Made by a program: the position numbers and the translations under genes | NCBI GenBank assembly: GCA_041797745.1 | Contig: JBHBZU010000008.1 | Coordinates: forward strand, 1 to 64,000 | Direction: 5' to 3' | From: UBA3871 sp041797745 | Lineage (GTDB): Bacteria > Bacillota > Clostridia > Peptostreptococcales > Anaerovoracaceae | Length of the DNA stretch: 64,000 nucleotides | In this document: piece by piece, positions 51,155 through 59,629 of the stretch | Numbering within the stretch: position 1 is the first letter of the stretch | Layout: every line of letters starts with the position of its first letter | The notes under the pieces: model-generated | What the model saw: the letters and a program-made list of their open reading frames with translations, nothing else | What the model was told of the DNA's origin: nothing | Databases searched by the model: none

Positions 51155-51745
51155 ATGAAAGCTTTAATCGCAATTGTTTTAACTGCTAGTTTCATTAACA
51201 ACTATGTACTCCAGCAGTTCTTGGGTATTTGCCCGTTCCTTGGTGTATCCAAAAAGGTTGATCAGGCTGCCGGCATGAGTATTGCCGTAATCTTTGTAAT
51301 GCTCGTTGCAACAGCGGTAACTTTCCCTATTCAAGTGTTACTCCTGACTCCTAATGATTTAGGCTATATGCAGACTATTGTCTTCATTTTAGTAATTGCC
51401 GCTTTGGTACAGCTGATTGAAATTTTCCTTAAGAAATACATTCCGGCACTTCACGCATCTTTGGGTGTTTATCTCCCGTTGATTACTACAAACTGTGCAG
51501 TACTGGGTGTTTGTATCGCTAACATTGATGCCGAATACACATTCGTTCAGGCTATGTTCAACTCCTTAGGAAGCGGACTTGGTTTCCTGATTGCAATGTT
51601 GATTTTCGCAGGTATCAGACAGAACATGGAAATCTGCGATCCACCTGAAAGCTTTAAGGGACTTCCTATTACACTGGTAGCAGCCAGTATCGTAGCCCTT
51701 TCTTTCTTCGGATTCAGCGGCGTTATCGAAAAGTTATTTGGTTAA
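51155..51745 (+). CDS. rnfA: Rnf complex subunit RnfA
   Basis: 196 residues, six membrane helices. ASFINNYVLQQFLGICPFLGVSKK start and LPLITTNCAVLGVCI carry the conserved cysteines. RnfA mirrors RnfE in the membrane. RBS GGAGG lies in the end of rnfE. Confidence 0.96.
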   Translation: MKALIAIVLTASFINNYVLQQFLGICPFLGVSKKVDQAAGMSIAVIFVMLVATAVTFPIQVLLLTPNDLGYMQTIVFILVIAALVQLIEIFLKKYIPALHASLGVYLPLITTNCAVLGVCIANIDAEYTFVQAMFNSLGSGLGFLIAMLIFAGIRQNMEICDPPESFKGLPITLVAASIVALSFFGFSGVIEKLFG

Positions 51746-51757
51746 GGAGGGGGTACA

Positions 51758-52552
51758 ATGACAAGTAGTGTATTGGGCGTAATTGCCGTAACAGTAATAG
51801 GTATCATTTGTGCCTTAATGTTGGTTGTAGCAGCTAAGTTCATGGCTGTTCCGGTGGATGAAAGAGTTCCGGCGGTAAGAGAGTGTCTTCCCGGCGCTAA
51901 CTGCGGTGCTTGCGGATTTGCCGGATGTAACGGTTATGCGGAAGCTCTCGTTGCGGATGAGTCATTATCCGTAAGTCTTTGCATTCCCGGTGGTGCAAGC
52001 ACAGCTAATCAGATTGGAGAAGTTCTCGGTCGTGCGGCAGGTGAAACAGTAAAGAAAATTGCTGTTGTTAACTGTAAGGGTGACTGCAATGTGACAAAGA
52101 GCAAGATGGATTACCAAGGCATTGAAACTTGCACAGCAGCTTCCAACCTCTTCGCAGGTACAGCTTCCTGCTCATACGGATGCTTGGGCTTTGGCGAATG
52201 TGCTGAAGCTTGTCCTCAGAATGCAATTTGTGTTGTTGACGGACTGGCCAGAGTTGATGCAAGATTATGTATCGGCTGCGGAATTTGTGCCAAGACTTGT
52301 CCAAAGCATATCATAACAATGGAAAATGCTGACGATAAGGTTAGAGTTTTGTGCAGCAACAAGGATAAGGGTGCTGCGGTTAAGAAGATTTGTTCCACAG
52401 GCTGTCTCGGTTGCGGACTCTGCGCTAAGAACTGTCCATGCGAAGCTATTACTATGGTAGATAACAAGCCGGTTATTGATTATTCAAAGTGTGCCGGTTG
52501 TGGAATCTGTGCAGAGAAATGTCCTGCAAAGTGTATCGTAGTAGAAAAGTAA
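51758..52552 (+). CDS. rnfB: Rnf complex subunit RnfB, polyferredoxin
   Basis: 264 residues. One N-terminal membrane helix, then CLPGANCGACGFAGC, the Fe-S entry cluster, followed by three or more 4Fe-4S ferredoxin motifs: CIGCGICAKTCPKH, CLGCGLCAKNCP and CAGCGICAEKCP, with an earlier CLGFGECAEACP-like site missing one Cys. It receives electrons from reduced ferredoxin. Last gene of the operon; terminator follows. Confidence 0.96.
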   Translation: MTSSVLGVIAVTVIGIICALMLVVAAKFMAVPVDERVPAVRECLPGANCGACGFAGCNGYAEALVADESLSVSLCIPGGASTANQIGEVLGRAAGETVKKIAVVNCKGDCNVTKSKMDYQGIETCTAASNLFAGTASCSYGCLGFGECAEACPQNAICVVDGLARVDARLCIGCGICAKTCPKHIITMENADDKVRVLCSNKDKGAAVKKICSTGCLGCGLCAKNCPCEAITMVDNKPVIDYSKCAGCGICAEKCPAKCIVVEK

Positions 52553-52572
52553 TCTACAATATAAAAGAAATT

Positions 52573-52605
52573 AAGCAGTTGCGTCAAAGGGCGCAGCTGC
52601 TTTTT
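52573..52605 (+). terminator. Terminator of rnf operon
   Basis: AAGCAGTTGCG pairs with CGCAGCTGCTT (one G-U), loop about 8 nt, then TTTTT. Confidence 0.88.
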
Positions 52606-52641
52606 GCATTTGATGAAAAAAAGAAAAGATTTGGAAAAGAA

Positions 52642-52670
52642 TTGACAATTATTTCCCTACATGATAGCGT
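52642..52670 (+). promoter_or_regulatory. Extended -10 promoter overlapping the next gene's annotated start
   Basis: Perfect TTGACA at 52642-52647, 17-bp spacer, TG-A-TAGCGT extended -10 at 52665-52670. The ATG at 52661 lies inside this promoter. Confidence 0.5.
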
Positions 52671-52969
52671 TAGCAGGGAGGTATATCAAGGATAGAGCTG
52701 ATTATACAGTTTTATTAGGCTTAATCGGAGTTCTTATTGCTATGGTAGTACCGGCAGGAATAAGCTTATCCCTTGTTGCATACGTGGCATATCATATTTT
52801 ATGTTATATAGGTTTACAACAGCTGGGCAGTTTTGAAAAGTCTCCTTTCTGGATATTCTTATTAATCGTTATAGTACCTATACTGATTATGAATGTACTT
52901 GGGAATTCCTATATAAATGAGCTTAAGGAAAGCATAGATGGCATGATGAACATGTTTAATATGTTTTAA
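52661..52969 (+). CDS. Small hypothetical membrane protein
   Basis: Up to 102 residues with three hydrophobic helices: TVLLGLIGVLIAMVVPAG, LVAYVAYHILCYIGL and FWIFLLIVIVPILIM. No family was recognised. The start is uncertain: ATG 52661 has no ribosome site and lies within a good promoter, while GGGAGG at 52676-52681 is followed by TAT ATC rather than a normal start codon. The coding frame is nonetheless supported by length and hydrophobic pattern. It is 17 bp before the next gene, so probably co-transcribed. Confidence 0.62.
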   Translation: MIALAGRYIKDRADYTVLLGLIGVLIAMVVPAGISLSLVAYVAYHILCYIGLQQLGSFEKSPFWIFLLIVIVPILIMNVLGNSYINELKESIDGMMNMFNMF

Positions 52970-52986
52970 TAAGGAGCTGTTCGATT

Positions 52987-53841
52987 ATGAGAAAGAAAAT
53001 TATTTTAACCTTGCTTTTAGCGGTTTTACTTATGATTTTAGCAGGATGTGGAGTTGACATCAGCACTACCTTGGAATCAAATGATAAGTTCGAGGGAACT
53101 CGCGTTACAACTATTGATTTTTCAGGCTCCGATTCGGGCTTCTCCTCATCTGAAAATGAATGGGTATTTGAAAAGAACGGCGATGGGGCTACCATTGAAA
53201 AGGCTTTTAATAAATTTGTGTCAGTCTATGGTGACGGCGACGAAAAAATGGAGCTTAATTATAGCAAAGAGGAAGCGAGCAAGACTTTATTTCACAGTTA
53301 TGGAGACGTTTCAATAGCCTATGACATCAGTCCATTGCTGTTAAACTCATCTTCCAAAGTTAAATTTGTAGCTTCATCAGGAACTTTCGGAAAGATAAAA
53401 TTTGATTTTAATGATGGCAGATTTGCCAAGTCTGATACGCGGGAGCTTTATCAAAGCGATTTTGTAAGCTTTAGAGTCTCTACATTAAATATAATTGCTC
53501 CTATAATAATTATTTTGGTGCTGCTGATTGCGGCGATAGTATTATTCATCTTATTTAAGCGCAAAAAGCTCAGACTTTCAGATGTGAAGAACATGGCACA
53601 GGTTGGAGCAGGTGGATTGAAAACTGTAGGGGCAACGGTTGCTGCCACAGCAACCGCCGCTGCAAATGTTGCTACGAATGTAGCTTCCAACGTTGCTGCT
53701 AATGCGGCGGCTGCCATAAATAATGCCGTAAATGCAGGTGATGGTACTGCTATAGCTTCTGTGGCGGGTACCGGTGAAACAGTGCTTAACAGTGGGGAAA
53801 CAAATAAAACCTATGATATTCCTGAGGCAAATCTGATTTGA
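52987..53841 (+). CDS. Membrane-anchored lipoprotein with Ala-rich cytoplasmic tail
   Basis: 284 residues. Lipoprotein signal with lipobox LAGC at about 18-21. An extracytoplasmic domain of about 150 residues follows (VDISTTLESNDKFEGTRVTT). A second membrane helix at about 162-185 (IIAPIIIILVLLIAAIVLF) ends in a basic stop-transfer RKKLR. The last 95 residues are rich in Ala, Val, Asn and Thr (TAAANVATNVASNVAANAAA), a low-complexity tail. The N-terminal part is reminiscent of LppM/DUF3153-type proteins; function unknown. Confidence 0.7.
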   Translation: MRKKIILTLLLAVLLMILAGCGVDISTTLESNDKFEGTRVTTIDFSGSDSGFSSSENEWVFEKNGDGATIEKAFNKFVSVYGDGDEKMELNYSKEEASKTLFHSYGDVSIAYDISPLLLNSSSKVKFVASSGTFGKIKFDFNDGRFAKSDTRELYQSDFVSFRVSTLNIIAPIIIILVLLIAAIVLFILFKRKKLRLSDVKNMAQVGAGGLKTVGATVAATATAAANVATNVASNVAANAAAAINNAVNAGDGTAIASVAGTGETVLNSGETNKTYDIPEANLI

Positions 53842-54022
53842 TTTACTTGCATATTTAATAAATAATGAACTATAATATACTAATCAAATAAATATTTTTT
53901 AATTCTTAATATAAAAATTTGTTACTTAAATAAGCACTTTTTAATATATAAACAAATATAATTAAGAGCGATGTTGATTAGATAACAGGTATTTTAGACA
54001 TTATATATTAGATAATTGAGAA

Positions 54023-54412
54023 ATGATAAAGGAAGACTTTAGCCTAAAACTTAAAAAAACGGATGTTATACTGATACTGTCATTATTGGCAGTATCAGCC
54101 GTCTTATGCCTTATTTTCTTTTTAAATAAGACTCCGGGCGGAGAGGCTGTTGTTACCGTAGATGGCGAAGAAATTATGGTTTTGCCCTTGGATGAAGATA
54201 TAGAAGTTCAGGTGGGACAAGAGGAAACCCATAATATCGTAAGTATTCACGACGGAAAGGTTTGCATAAAGGACGCAACCTGTCCCGATAAGGTATGCGT
54301 TCACACGGGGGAAATCAGCAACGAGGGGGAGACTATTGTGTGCCTGCCTCACAAGCTGGTGGTAAGCATAAGAGGCGGTAAACCCGCTGAGGTTGACGCA
54401 AGCACCAAATAA
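54023..54412 (+). CDS. NusG domain II-containing membrane protein
   Basis: 129 residues. One N-terminal membrane helix (VILILSLLAVSAVLCLIFF), then a domain with VSIHDGKVCIKDATCPDKVCVHTGEIS and IVCLPHKLVVSI, which matches the NusG domain II family; the CPDKVC and CLPHK cysteines are conserved in it. Such proteins stand beside Gx-transporter and ApbE genes in Clostridia, and their role is unknown. 23 bp before the next gene. Confidence 0.85.
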   Translation: MIKEDFSLKLKKTDVILILSLLAVSAVLCLIFFLNKTPGGEAVVTVDGEEIMVLPLDEDIEVQVGQEETHNIVSIHDGKVCIKDATCPDKVCVHTGEISNEGETIVCLPHKLVVSIRGGKPAEVDASTK

Positions 54413-54435
54413 ATAAGTTATTGGAGGGCAAGCTA

Positions 54436-54939
54436 GTGCAAAAGAAAACTCAAAATCTGGCGTTATATGGACTTTTGATAGCATTAGCCATGATATTTAG
54501 CTATATAGAATCCTTGATACCGGTATTTGTATCGGTGCCGGGAGTTAAACTCGGGCTTGCCAACATAGTCATTCTTTTCGCAATATATGTCATGGATTTT
54601 AAGAGTGCGGCGATTATCTCTCTTGTAAGAGTAGTGCTGCTGGGCTTTATGTTTGGCAATGCCTTTGCTATTATGTACAGCGGAGCAGGAGCCCTTTTGA
54701 GCTTGCTGGTAATCGGATTGCTTTATAGCAGTAATCTTTTCAGCCCTGTAGGCGTAAGCGTTGCAGGTGGTGTTGCTCACAACACCGGACAGATTATTGT
54801 GGCTTGTCTTGTGACGGAAACTTCACAGATAGCATATTATTTGCCTGTACTTTGTATATCCGGCATTGTGTCAGGCGTGTGTATCGGTGTGCTTGCAGGT
54901 CTTGTTATTAAAAAAGTTCAGCCTGCATTAAAGCGGTAA
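54436..54939 (+). CDS. Gx transporter family membrane protein (heptaprenyl diphosphate synthase component I-like)
   Basis: 167 residues, five to six helices. MIFSYIESLIPVFVSVPGVKLGLANIVILF is split over two segments and matches the Hpre_diP_synt_I/Gx family, which is structurally related to ECF S-components. The start GTG at 54436 with GGAGGG upstream is preferred over the TTG at 54421. Pairs with the NusG-II gene. Confidence 0.82.
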   Translation: MQKKTQNLALYGLLIALAMIFSYIESLIPVFVSVPGVKLGLANIVILFAIYVMDFKSAAIISLVRVVLLGFMFGNAFAIMYSGAGALLSLLVIGLLYSSNLFSPVGVSVAGGVAHNTGQIIVACLVTETSQIAYYLPVLCISGIVSGVCIGVLAGLVIKKVQPALKR

Positions 54940-55000
54940 GCTGAACTGTTGAATTAAAATCCGTAAATTTCCGACGAAAATTAAAACACAGTCCTTTATT

Positions 55001-55035
55001 AGCAGAACCCATTGCCAATTATCATGGGTTCTGCT
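55001..55035. repeat. Perfect 12-bp inverted repeat over promoter
   Basis: AGCAGAACCCAT (55001-55012) and ATGGGTTCTGCT (55024-55035) around 11 bp. The left arm ends at the -35 and the right arm runs into the -10 of the promoter at 55012-55040. Confidence 0.8.
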
Positions 55036-55040
55036 ATAAT
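55012..55040 (+). promoter_or_regulatory. Promoter of DUF2752 gene
   Basis: TTGCCA at 55012-55017, 17-bp spacer, perfect TATAAT at 55035-55040; ATG at 55061 is only 20 bp away, so the leader is very short. Confidence 0.7.
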
Positions 55041-55060
55041 TCCTGTGGACTTAAGCTGAT

Positions 55061-55462
55061 ATGAATAGACAAAAGATAGAATTAATTGAAGCTGTGCTGG
55101 CGGTTATAGTGCTGTATGGTGTGATGTTTCTTTTCGGGATTACTTGCCCTATAAAGTTTTTAACAGGAATTTCATGCCCGGGTTGCGGCATGACCAGAGC
55201 TATTATTTCATTATTAAAATTGGATTTTTACAAGGCATTTTACTATCATCCATTGTTTTGGGCACCACCATTGCTTTTACTGGTTTTTTATATGAAAGAA
55301 AGAATCAGTCCAAGAATTTACAAAGGTATTCTATATGCCGCAGTGGTTTTATTTTTTGCAGTCTATTTTTACAGATTAGTAGCAATGCAAAGTGATATAG
55401 TATGCTGCAACGTTAAAAGCGGCGCGATTTATAAGCTATATCAGCTAATAAGAGTTATCTAA
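55061..55462 (+). CDS. DUF2752 membrane protein
   Basis: 133 residues. Three helices. The family signature GISCPGCGMTRAIISLL follows the first helix, and FYYHPLFWAPPLLLLVF is the second. DUF2752 proteins are small membrane proteins of unknown role, often with a zinc-ribbon/DUF4234 neighbour, as here (17 bp to the next gene). Ribosome site is weak, in keeping with the very short leader. Confidence 0.88.
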   Translation: MNRQKIELIEAVLAVIVLYGVMFLFGITCPIKFLTGISCPGCGMTRAIISLLKLDFYKAFYYHPLFWAPPLLLLVFYMKERISPRIYKGILYAAVVLFFAVYFYRLVAMQSDIVCCNVKSGAIYKLYQLIRVI

Positions 55463-55478
55463 AGAAAGGAAAAGTAAA

Positions 55479-56072
55479 ATGATTTGTCCAAAGTGTAAAA
55501 AAGAAATTGCCGATGAACTTAAATTCTGTCCGGATTGCGGAGCAGATCTTTCAGTTCTTGGCAAGGCTAAAGAAGTTGCCGACGAGTTTTTTGACCAAAC
55601 AGAAAAGGAAGTAGGCAGCGCAATTCAGGAAGTTGCAAATGAATTTAACGGAACTCATCAAGCAGGGGCCCAAAGATTAAAGGATGACAGAGGTTTAGTT
55701 TCCTATATCCTGCTTTCTATCATCACCTGCGGCATATATAGCTGTTATTTTATCTATAAGATGGCAAAGGATGTAAATATTGCTTGTGACGGTGATGGAG
55801 AAAAAACTGCCGGTCTTGTAGCTTTTATTCTTTTATCCTTTATTACTTGTGGAATTTACGCTTTGTTCTGGTATTACAATTTAGGAAACAGACTTGCAGC
55901 AAATGCGCATAGATATCAAATGACCTTTCAGGAAAACGGCACTACCGTTCTCCTTTGGTTAATCTTCGGTTCAGTTCTTTGCGGTATCGGACTATTTGTA
56001 GCTATGTACATTCTTATTAAGAACAGCAACAGAATTTGCTACGCATATAACAAGGCAAATGGTTTAGCGTAA
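55479..56072 (+). CDS. Zinc-ribbon and DUF4234-type membrane protein
   Basis: 197 residues. N-terminal zinc ribbon CPKCKKEIADELKFCPDCG, a charged helical linker, then two repeats each of a helix pair (LVSYILLSIITCGIYSCYFIYK and LVAFILLSFITCGIYALFWYY), the DUF4234 pattern, and a final helix. Function unknown. RBS AAAGGAAAAG. Confidence 0.85.
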   Translation: MICPKCKKEIADELKFCPDCGADLSVLGKAKEVADEFFDQTEKEVGSAIQEVANEFNGTHQAGAQRLKDDRGLVSYILLSIITCGIYSCYFIYKMAKDVNIACDGDGEKTAGLVAFILLSFITCGIYALFWYYNLGNRLAANAHRYQMTFQENGTTVLLWLIFGSVLCGIGLFVAMYILIKNSNRICYAYNKANGLA

Positions 56073-56110
56073 GATATAGGGTTAGAAAATAATTCACAAA
56101 CATAAAATAA

Positions 56111-56139
56111 ACGGCAGCGCAATTAAGCGGTGCCGTTTT
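56111..56139. terminator. Bidirectional terminator between convergent genes
   Basis: ACGGCAGCGC pairs with GCGGTGCCGT (one mismatch) around AATTAA; TTTT follows on the plus strand and a T-rich stretch on the minus strand. Confidence 0.8.
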
Positions 56140-56151
56140 CGTATGTTCGTG

Positions 56152-57066
56152 TTATGCGTCGCCGTTTAAGGCTGCAAGACCCATAATTCCGACGATTACC
56201 ATGGTAATGAAGAGGTATTGACCCTTTGTGAGTTTTTCCTTTAGGAAAATGCGGGATAGCAGCAAGGAAACTACGCAAACTGCTGAAAGAATTGGTGCTG
56301 AAACGGCGCCATTGCCGCTCATAGCGAAGACATAAGTGTATTGCCCCGCAGTTTCGCAGATACCTGCAATGAGTTTGTCACCCTGCTTTGAAGCATTGAA
56401 TTTTTCTCCCCGCGCCCAGATGAAAAGCAGACTGAGGATTGCAACAATAGCGTAGGTAAGCTCGTAGGAAGTATTGGCTACTTCTTCAATGGTTGCTTCG
56501 GTTACATTAATCAGAGGGCTGGTTGTAATTTCAAGGAAGTATATGTCCAAGAAACTGCCCAGGGCATCCAAAAGAGCATAGCCGAAAGGCATTGCAAAGG
56601 CCACCACAGCCATAACTTTACCCAGTTTCTTTCGTCTGTCAGTCTCGCCTCTTCTTTCAAAAATTCCTATTCCGACAACACCGATTACTATAAGAATTAT
56701 CGGGATGAAAGAGCCTGTTGCCATTCCCTCTCCAAGCAGTACCACTGCCATGACGGAGCAGATAGCACCGGAGGTGTTTTCCAGCGGATCGGCAAGGGAT
56801 TCTTCAATGAAACGGATTCCGAAGAAAGAACAGGTCATTGAAATTATGTAAAGAAGTGATACAGGAGCGTATCTTATCAAATTTATAGGGTCATAATTTA
56901 TATCCTTTGTAACAAGAGTATAGACGGCATGAAGCCCCATAACTGCGCCAACACAAATATTGACTTTCAAATGTGAGTACTTTTCATCTGCGTGGGAACC
57001 TTTTTTATAGAAGAGCTCGCCAACACCCCAGACTAAAGTGGTGATTAATGCACATGCTAACCACAT
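56152..57066 (-). CDS. EamA/DMT family transporter
   Basis: 304 residues, ten membrane helices in two halves. It starts MWLACALITTLVWGVGELFYKKG; GTISGAICSVMAVVLLGE-like NTSGAICSVMAVVLLGE and SAPILSAVCVVSLLLSRIFLKEKLT mark the ends of the two halves, as in the drug/metabolite transporter family. The start at 57066 has GAGG 9 bp upstream; the open frame extends 63 codons farther but those residues have no ribosome site and no homology pattern. Substrate unknown. Confidence 0.83.
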   Translation of the reverse strand: MWLACALITTLVWGVGELFYKKGSHADEKYSHLKVNICVGAVMGLHAVYTLVTKDINYDPINLIRYAPVSLLYIISMTCSFFGIRFIEESLADPLENTSGAICSVMAVVLLGEGMATGSFIPIILIVIGVVGIGIFERRGETDRRKKLGKVMAVVAFAMPFGYALLDALGSFLDIYFLEITTSPLINVTEATIEEVANTSYELTYAIVAILSLLFIWARGEKFNASKQGDKLIAGICETAGQYTYVFAMSGNGAVSAPILSAVCVVSLLLSRIFLKEKLTKGQYLFITMVIVGIMGLAALNGDA

Positions 57067-57313
57067 ATCAAGTGCCTCGCTTTCTTTTTTTGATAAAAAT
57101 ATGATAAAATTGCGATGTTTGTATTTTAAACACAAACAAGCAACATTATATAGGAGAAAACTGTTTATTTCAAGAGAAATGTATACTATAATATAATAAG
57201 ACAGAAAAAAACAGGTTGTATTCATGAAAGCATAGGTATATGCAAAACAAATCATAAAATATAAATTATTTTTAGAAGAAACAATAAGGGTTACTACCTA
57301 GGAGGAAACTATA

Positions 57314-58240
57314 ATGGCTTATGAATTAACACAGGAATTGCTGGATGAGGCGTTGATTATAGGAAAGGCTGCCACAGATCGCGGGACGGTTGCCAGCTAT
57401 ATTCCGGAGTTAGCCAAGGTAGATGCAGAGGACTTCGGTATCTGCGTTATGCAAAAAGATGGAAGTATGCTCCACGCAGGAGAGGTAAATCAGAGATTCT
57501 CAATTCAGAGTGTATCCAAGACTATTGTGCTTGCAGCAGCTATTTCAGAATTTGGTCTTGATAAGGTATTCACTTACGTAAAGATGGAACCATCAGGCGA
57601 CTCTTTCAACTCCATTTTAAAACTTGACTTGACAAGCAATCTTCCATACAATCCCTATATCAATGCAGGGGCTATTCAGATTACAGGCTTGCTTTCCAAA
57701 AAGTTTAAGTTTGAAGACCTTTTAGATTATTCCAAGAAGCTGTGTTTGGATGATGAAATTACATTGAATCTTCCGGTGTACGAATCTGAAGCAGCTACAG
57801 GAGACAGAAACAGAGCCATCGCATATCTTTTAAAGAGTAAGGATGTACTTCATGCGGATTGCGATGAAGTTACAGATTTCTATTTCAAGATGTGCTCCTT
57901 AAATGTATCTGCTAAATCGCTGGCAGGCTTGGGGGCAGTTTTAGCAAACGGAGGAGTAAATCCTATTACAAATGAAAGACTGATGGAGGCTGAAACTGCC
58001 AGAATCGTAACCACCCTTATGTTCACTTGCGGTACATATGATGAGTCAGGAGAAATTGCCGTTAAGGTGGGTATTCCTGCCAAGTCCGGTGTAGGCGGAG
58101 GCATAGTTCTTGCTACAAAGACAGGCATGGGAATTGGTGTTTACGGGCCGTCTTTGGACAAAAAGGGAAACAGTATTGCGGGTATCAAGGCTCTTGAGTA
58201 TATTAGCAAGGAATTACACCTCCATACTTTTGAGTATTAG
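57314..58240 (+). CDS. glsA: Glutaminase, serine-dependent beta-lactamase fold
   Basis: 308 residues. Converts glutamine to glutamate and ammonia. Ser-x2-Lys SVSK in FSIQSVSKTIVLAAAI is the catalytic pair, with YNPYINAGAI, SLAGLGAVLANGGVNP and GIPAKSGVGGGI. Start ATG 57314 has AGGAGG upstream. Ends with a terminator that shares its stem with the operator of the following gene. Confidence 0.96.
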   Translation: MAYELTQELLDEALIIGKAATDRGTVASYIPELAKVDAEDFGICVMQKDGSMLHAGEVNQRFSIQSVSKTIVLAAAISEFGLDKVFTYVKMEPSGDSFNSILKLDLTSNLPYNPYINAGAIQITGLLSKKFKFEDLLDYSKKLCLDDEITLNLPVYESEAATGDRNRAIAYLLKSKDVLHADCDEVTDFYFKMCSLNVSAKSLAGLGAVLANGGVNPITNERLMEAETARIVTTLMFTCGTYDESGEIAVKVGIPAKSGVGGGIVLATKTGMGIGVYGPSLDKKGNSIAGIKALEYISKELHLHTFEY

Positions 58241-58294
58241 AAAATGTGATAGGCAGTATATACAAAAATACATCAGAAAATACACAAGACATTT

Positions 58295-58337
58295 TTCGGC
58301 TAATGTTTAAAAGTTTTTAATATTAGCCGAATTTTTT
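58295..58337 (+). terminator. Terminator of glsA
   Basis: TTCGGCTAAT (58295-58304) and ATTAGCCGAA (58322-58331), perfect, followed by six T at 58332-58337. Confidence 0.85.
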
Positions 58338-58353
58338 ATTGCAAAGCTTGTTT

Positions 58354-58394
58354 TTTTCGGCTAATATATAAATATATTATAGATTAGCCGAAAA
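58354..58394. repeat. Perfect 12-bp inverted repeat before the DUF4143 gene
   Basis: TTTTCGGCTAAT (58354-58365) and ATTAGCCGAAAA (58383-58394), with a 17-bp AT-only-like spacer resembling a -10 region. The right arm abuts GGAG, the ribosome site, so an RNA hairpin could mask it. The same 10-mer forms the preceding terminator. Confidence 0.75.
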
Positions 58395-58405
58395 GGAGAA
58401 ACGGA

Positions 58406-59629
58406 ATGAGCTATATTAACAGAAGCCTTGAAAAGATTATTTTGCAGGTTACAAAAGAATATCCTGTGGTTTTGGTAACAGGTCCAAGACAGGTAGGGAA
58501 AACAACTATGCTCCAAAAGCTGATGACAGGAACGAAACGAAGCTACGTTTCCCTTGATGATTTAAACGAAAGAGCCTTGGCACAAAATGATCCCGAAATG
58601 TTTTTACAGTTGCACAAACCGCCTGTTTTAATAGATGAAGTTCAGTATGCTCCTGAATTGTTCACCTATATAAAACTTTATGTTGATAAAAGCCATAATT
58701 CCGGTGATTTTTGGCTGACAGGTTCGCAAGTGTTTAAATTAATGAGAGGTGTGCAAGAATCTTTAGCAGGAAGAGTGGCGGTGCTTTCATTGACCTCTTT
58801 ATCCCAAGCGGAAATTAGCGGCGGTAGGATGGAACCCTTTACAGTTGAATTAAAAAAACTTACCGATAGGGTAAAAGAAAGGGAAGTGGCGGATACACAG
58901 AAAGTTTTTGAAAGAATATTTAAGGGTTCCATGCCGGCTATTGTTAGCGGTAAGAACAGCAACAGTCAAATTTTTTACAGCAGTTATCTGGCAACTTATA
59001 TAGAAAGAGATGTTAGGGAATTGTCCGGAACAATTGACTCCCTTAAATTTATGAGGTTTGTAACTGCGGTTGCCGCAAGAACGGGGCAAATGCTAAATAT
59101 TGCCGATATTGCCAGAGATACGGATATTAATCAAATGCAAGCAAAGGAATGGCTTGGAATACTTGAAACTTTAGGGCTGATTTTCTACTTGCACCCATAT
59201 TCAAATAACTTACTAAAGCGATTGGTTAAAACTCCAAAACTTTATTTCTACGATACAGGTCTTGTTTCCTATCTTACAAGGTGGAGCAATGCTGAAACTT
59301 TGATGAATGGAGCCATGAATGGCTCCATTCTTGAAAACTATGTTGTTGCGGAGATTAGGAAAACCTACTTAAGTAGTGGAAGAGAACCATTCATGTACTA
59401 TTATCGCGATAAAGATTCAAAAGAAATTGATATCCTTTTAGAGCAGGATGGAACTATTAGCCCTATTGAGATTAAGAAATCTACAAATCCAGGCACAGAA
59501 CTGGTTAAGGTGTTTAAACTGTTAGATAAAGCAAGTACTCCTCGCTCAAAGGGTGCAGTGATATGTATGAAGCCTCAATTATCCGCAATAGACAGTGAGA
59601 ATTATATTATTCCCGTATGGATGATTTAA
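58406..59629 (+). CDS. AAA-family ATPase with DUF4143
   Basis: 407 residues. Walker A GPRQVGKTT at about 24-32, Walker B PPVLIDEVQYAPE, sensor SQVFKLMRG. The C-terminal part is DUF4143: YSNNLLKRLVKTPKLYFYDTGL, NGSILENYVVAEIRK and DKDSKEIDILLEQDGTISPIEIKKS, a PD-(D/E)xK nuclease-like end. Such proteins are common, often mobile, and of unknown function. RBS AAAGGAG. The gene ends overlapping the convergent trpB gene by four bases. Confidence 0.92.
   Translation: MSYINRSLEKIILQVTKEYPVVLVTGPRQVGKTTMLQKLMTGTKRSYVSLDDLNERALAQNDPEMFLQLHKPPVLIDEVQYAPELFTYIKLYVDKSHNSGDFWLTGSQVFKLMRGVQESLAGRVAVLSLTSLSQAEISGGRMEPFTVELKKLTDRVKEREVADTQKVFERIFKGSMPAIVSGKNSNSQIFYSSYLATYIERDVRELSGTIDSLKFMRFVTAVAARTGQMLNIADIARDTDINQMQAKEWLGILETLGLIFYLHPYSNNLLKRLVKTPKLYFYDTGLVSYLTRWSNAETLMNGAMNGSILENYVVAEIRKTYLSSGREPFMYYYRDKDSKEIDILLEQDGTISPIEIKKSTNPGTELVKVFKLLDKASTPRSKGAVICMKPQLSAIDSENYIIPVWMI

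Noticed and set aside
56152..57255. Extended N-terminus of the DMT transporter
   Set aside because: The extra 63 codons are AT-rich upstream DNA without a ribosome site; MWLACALI is the normal start of the family.
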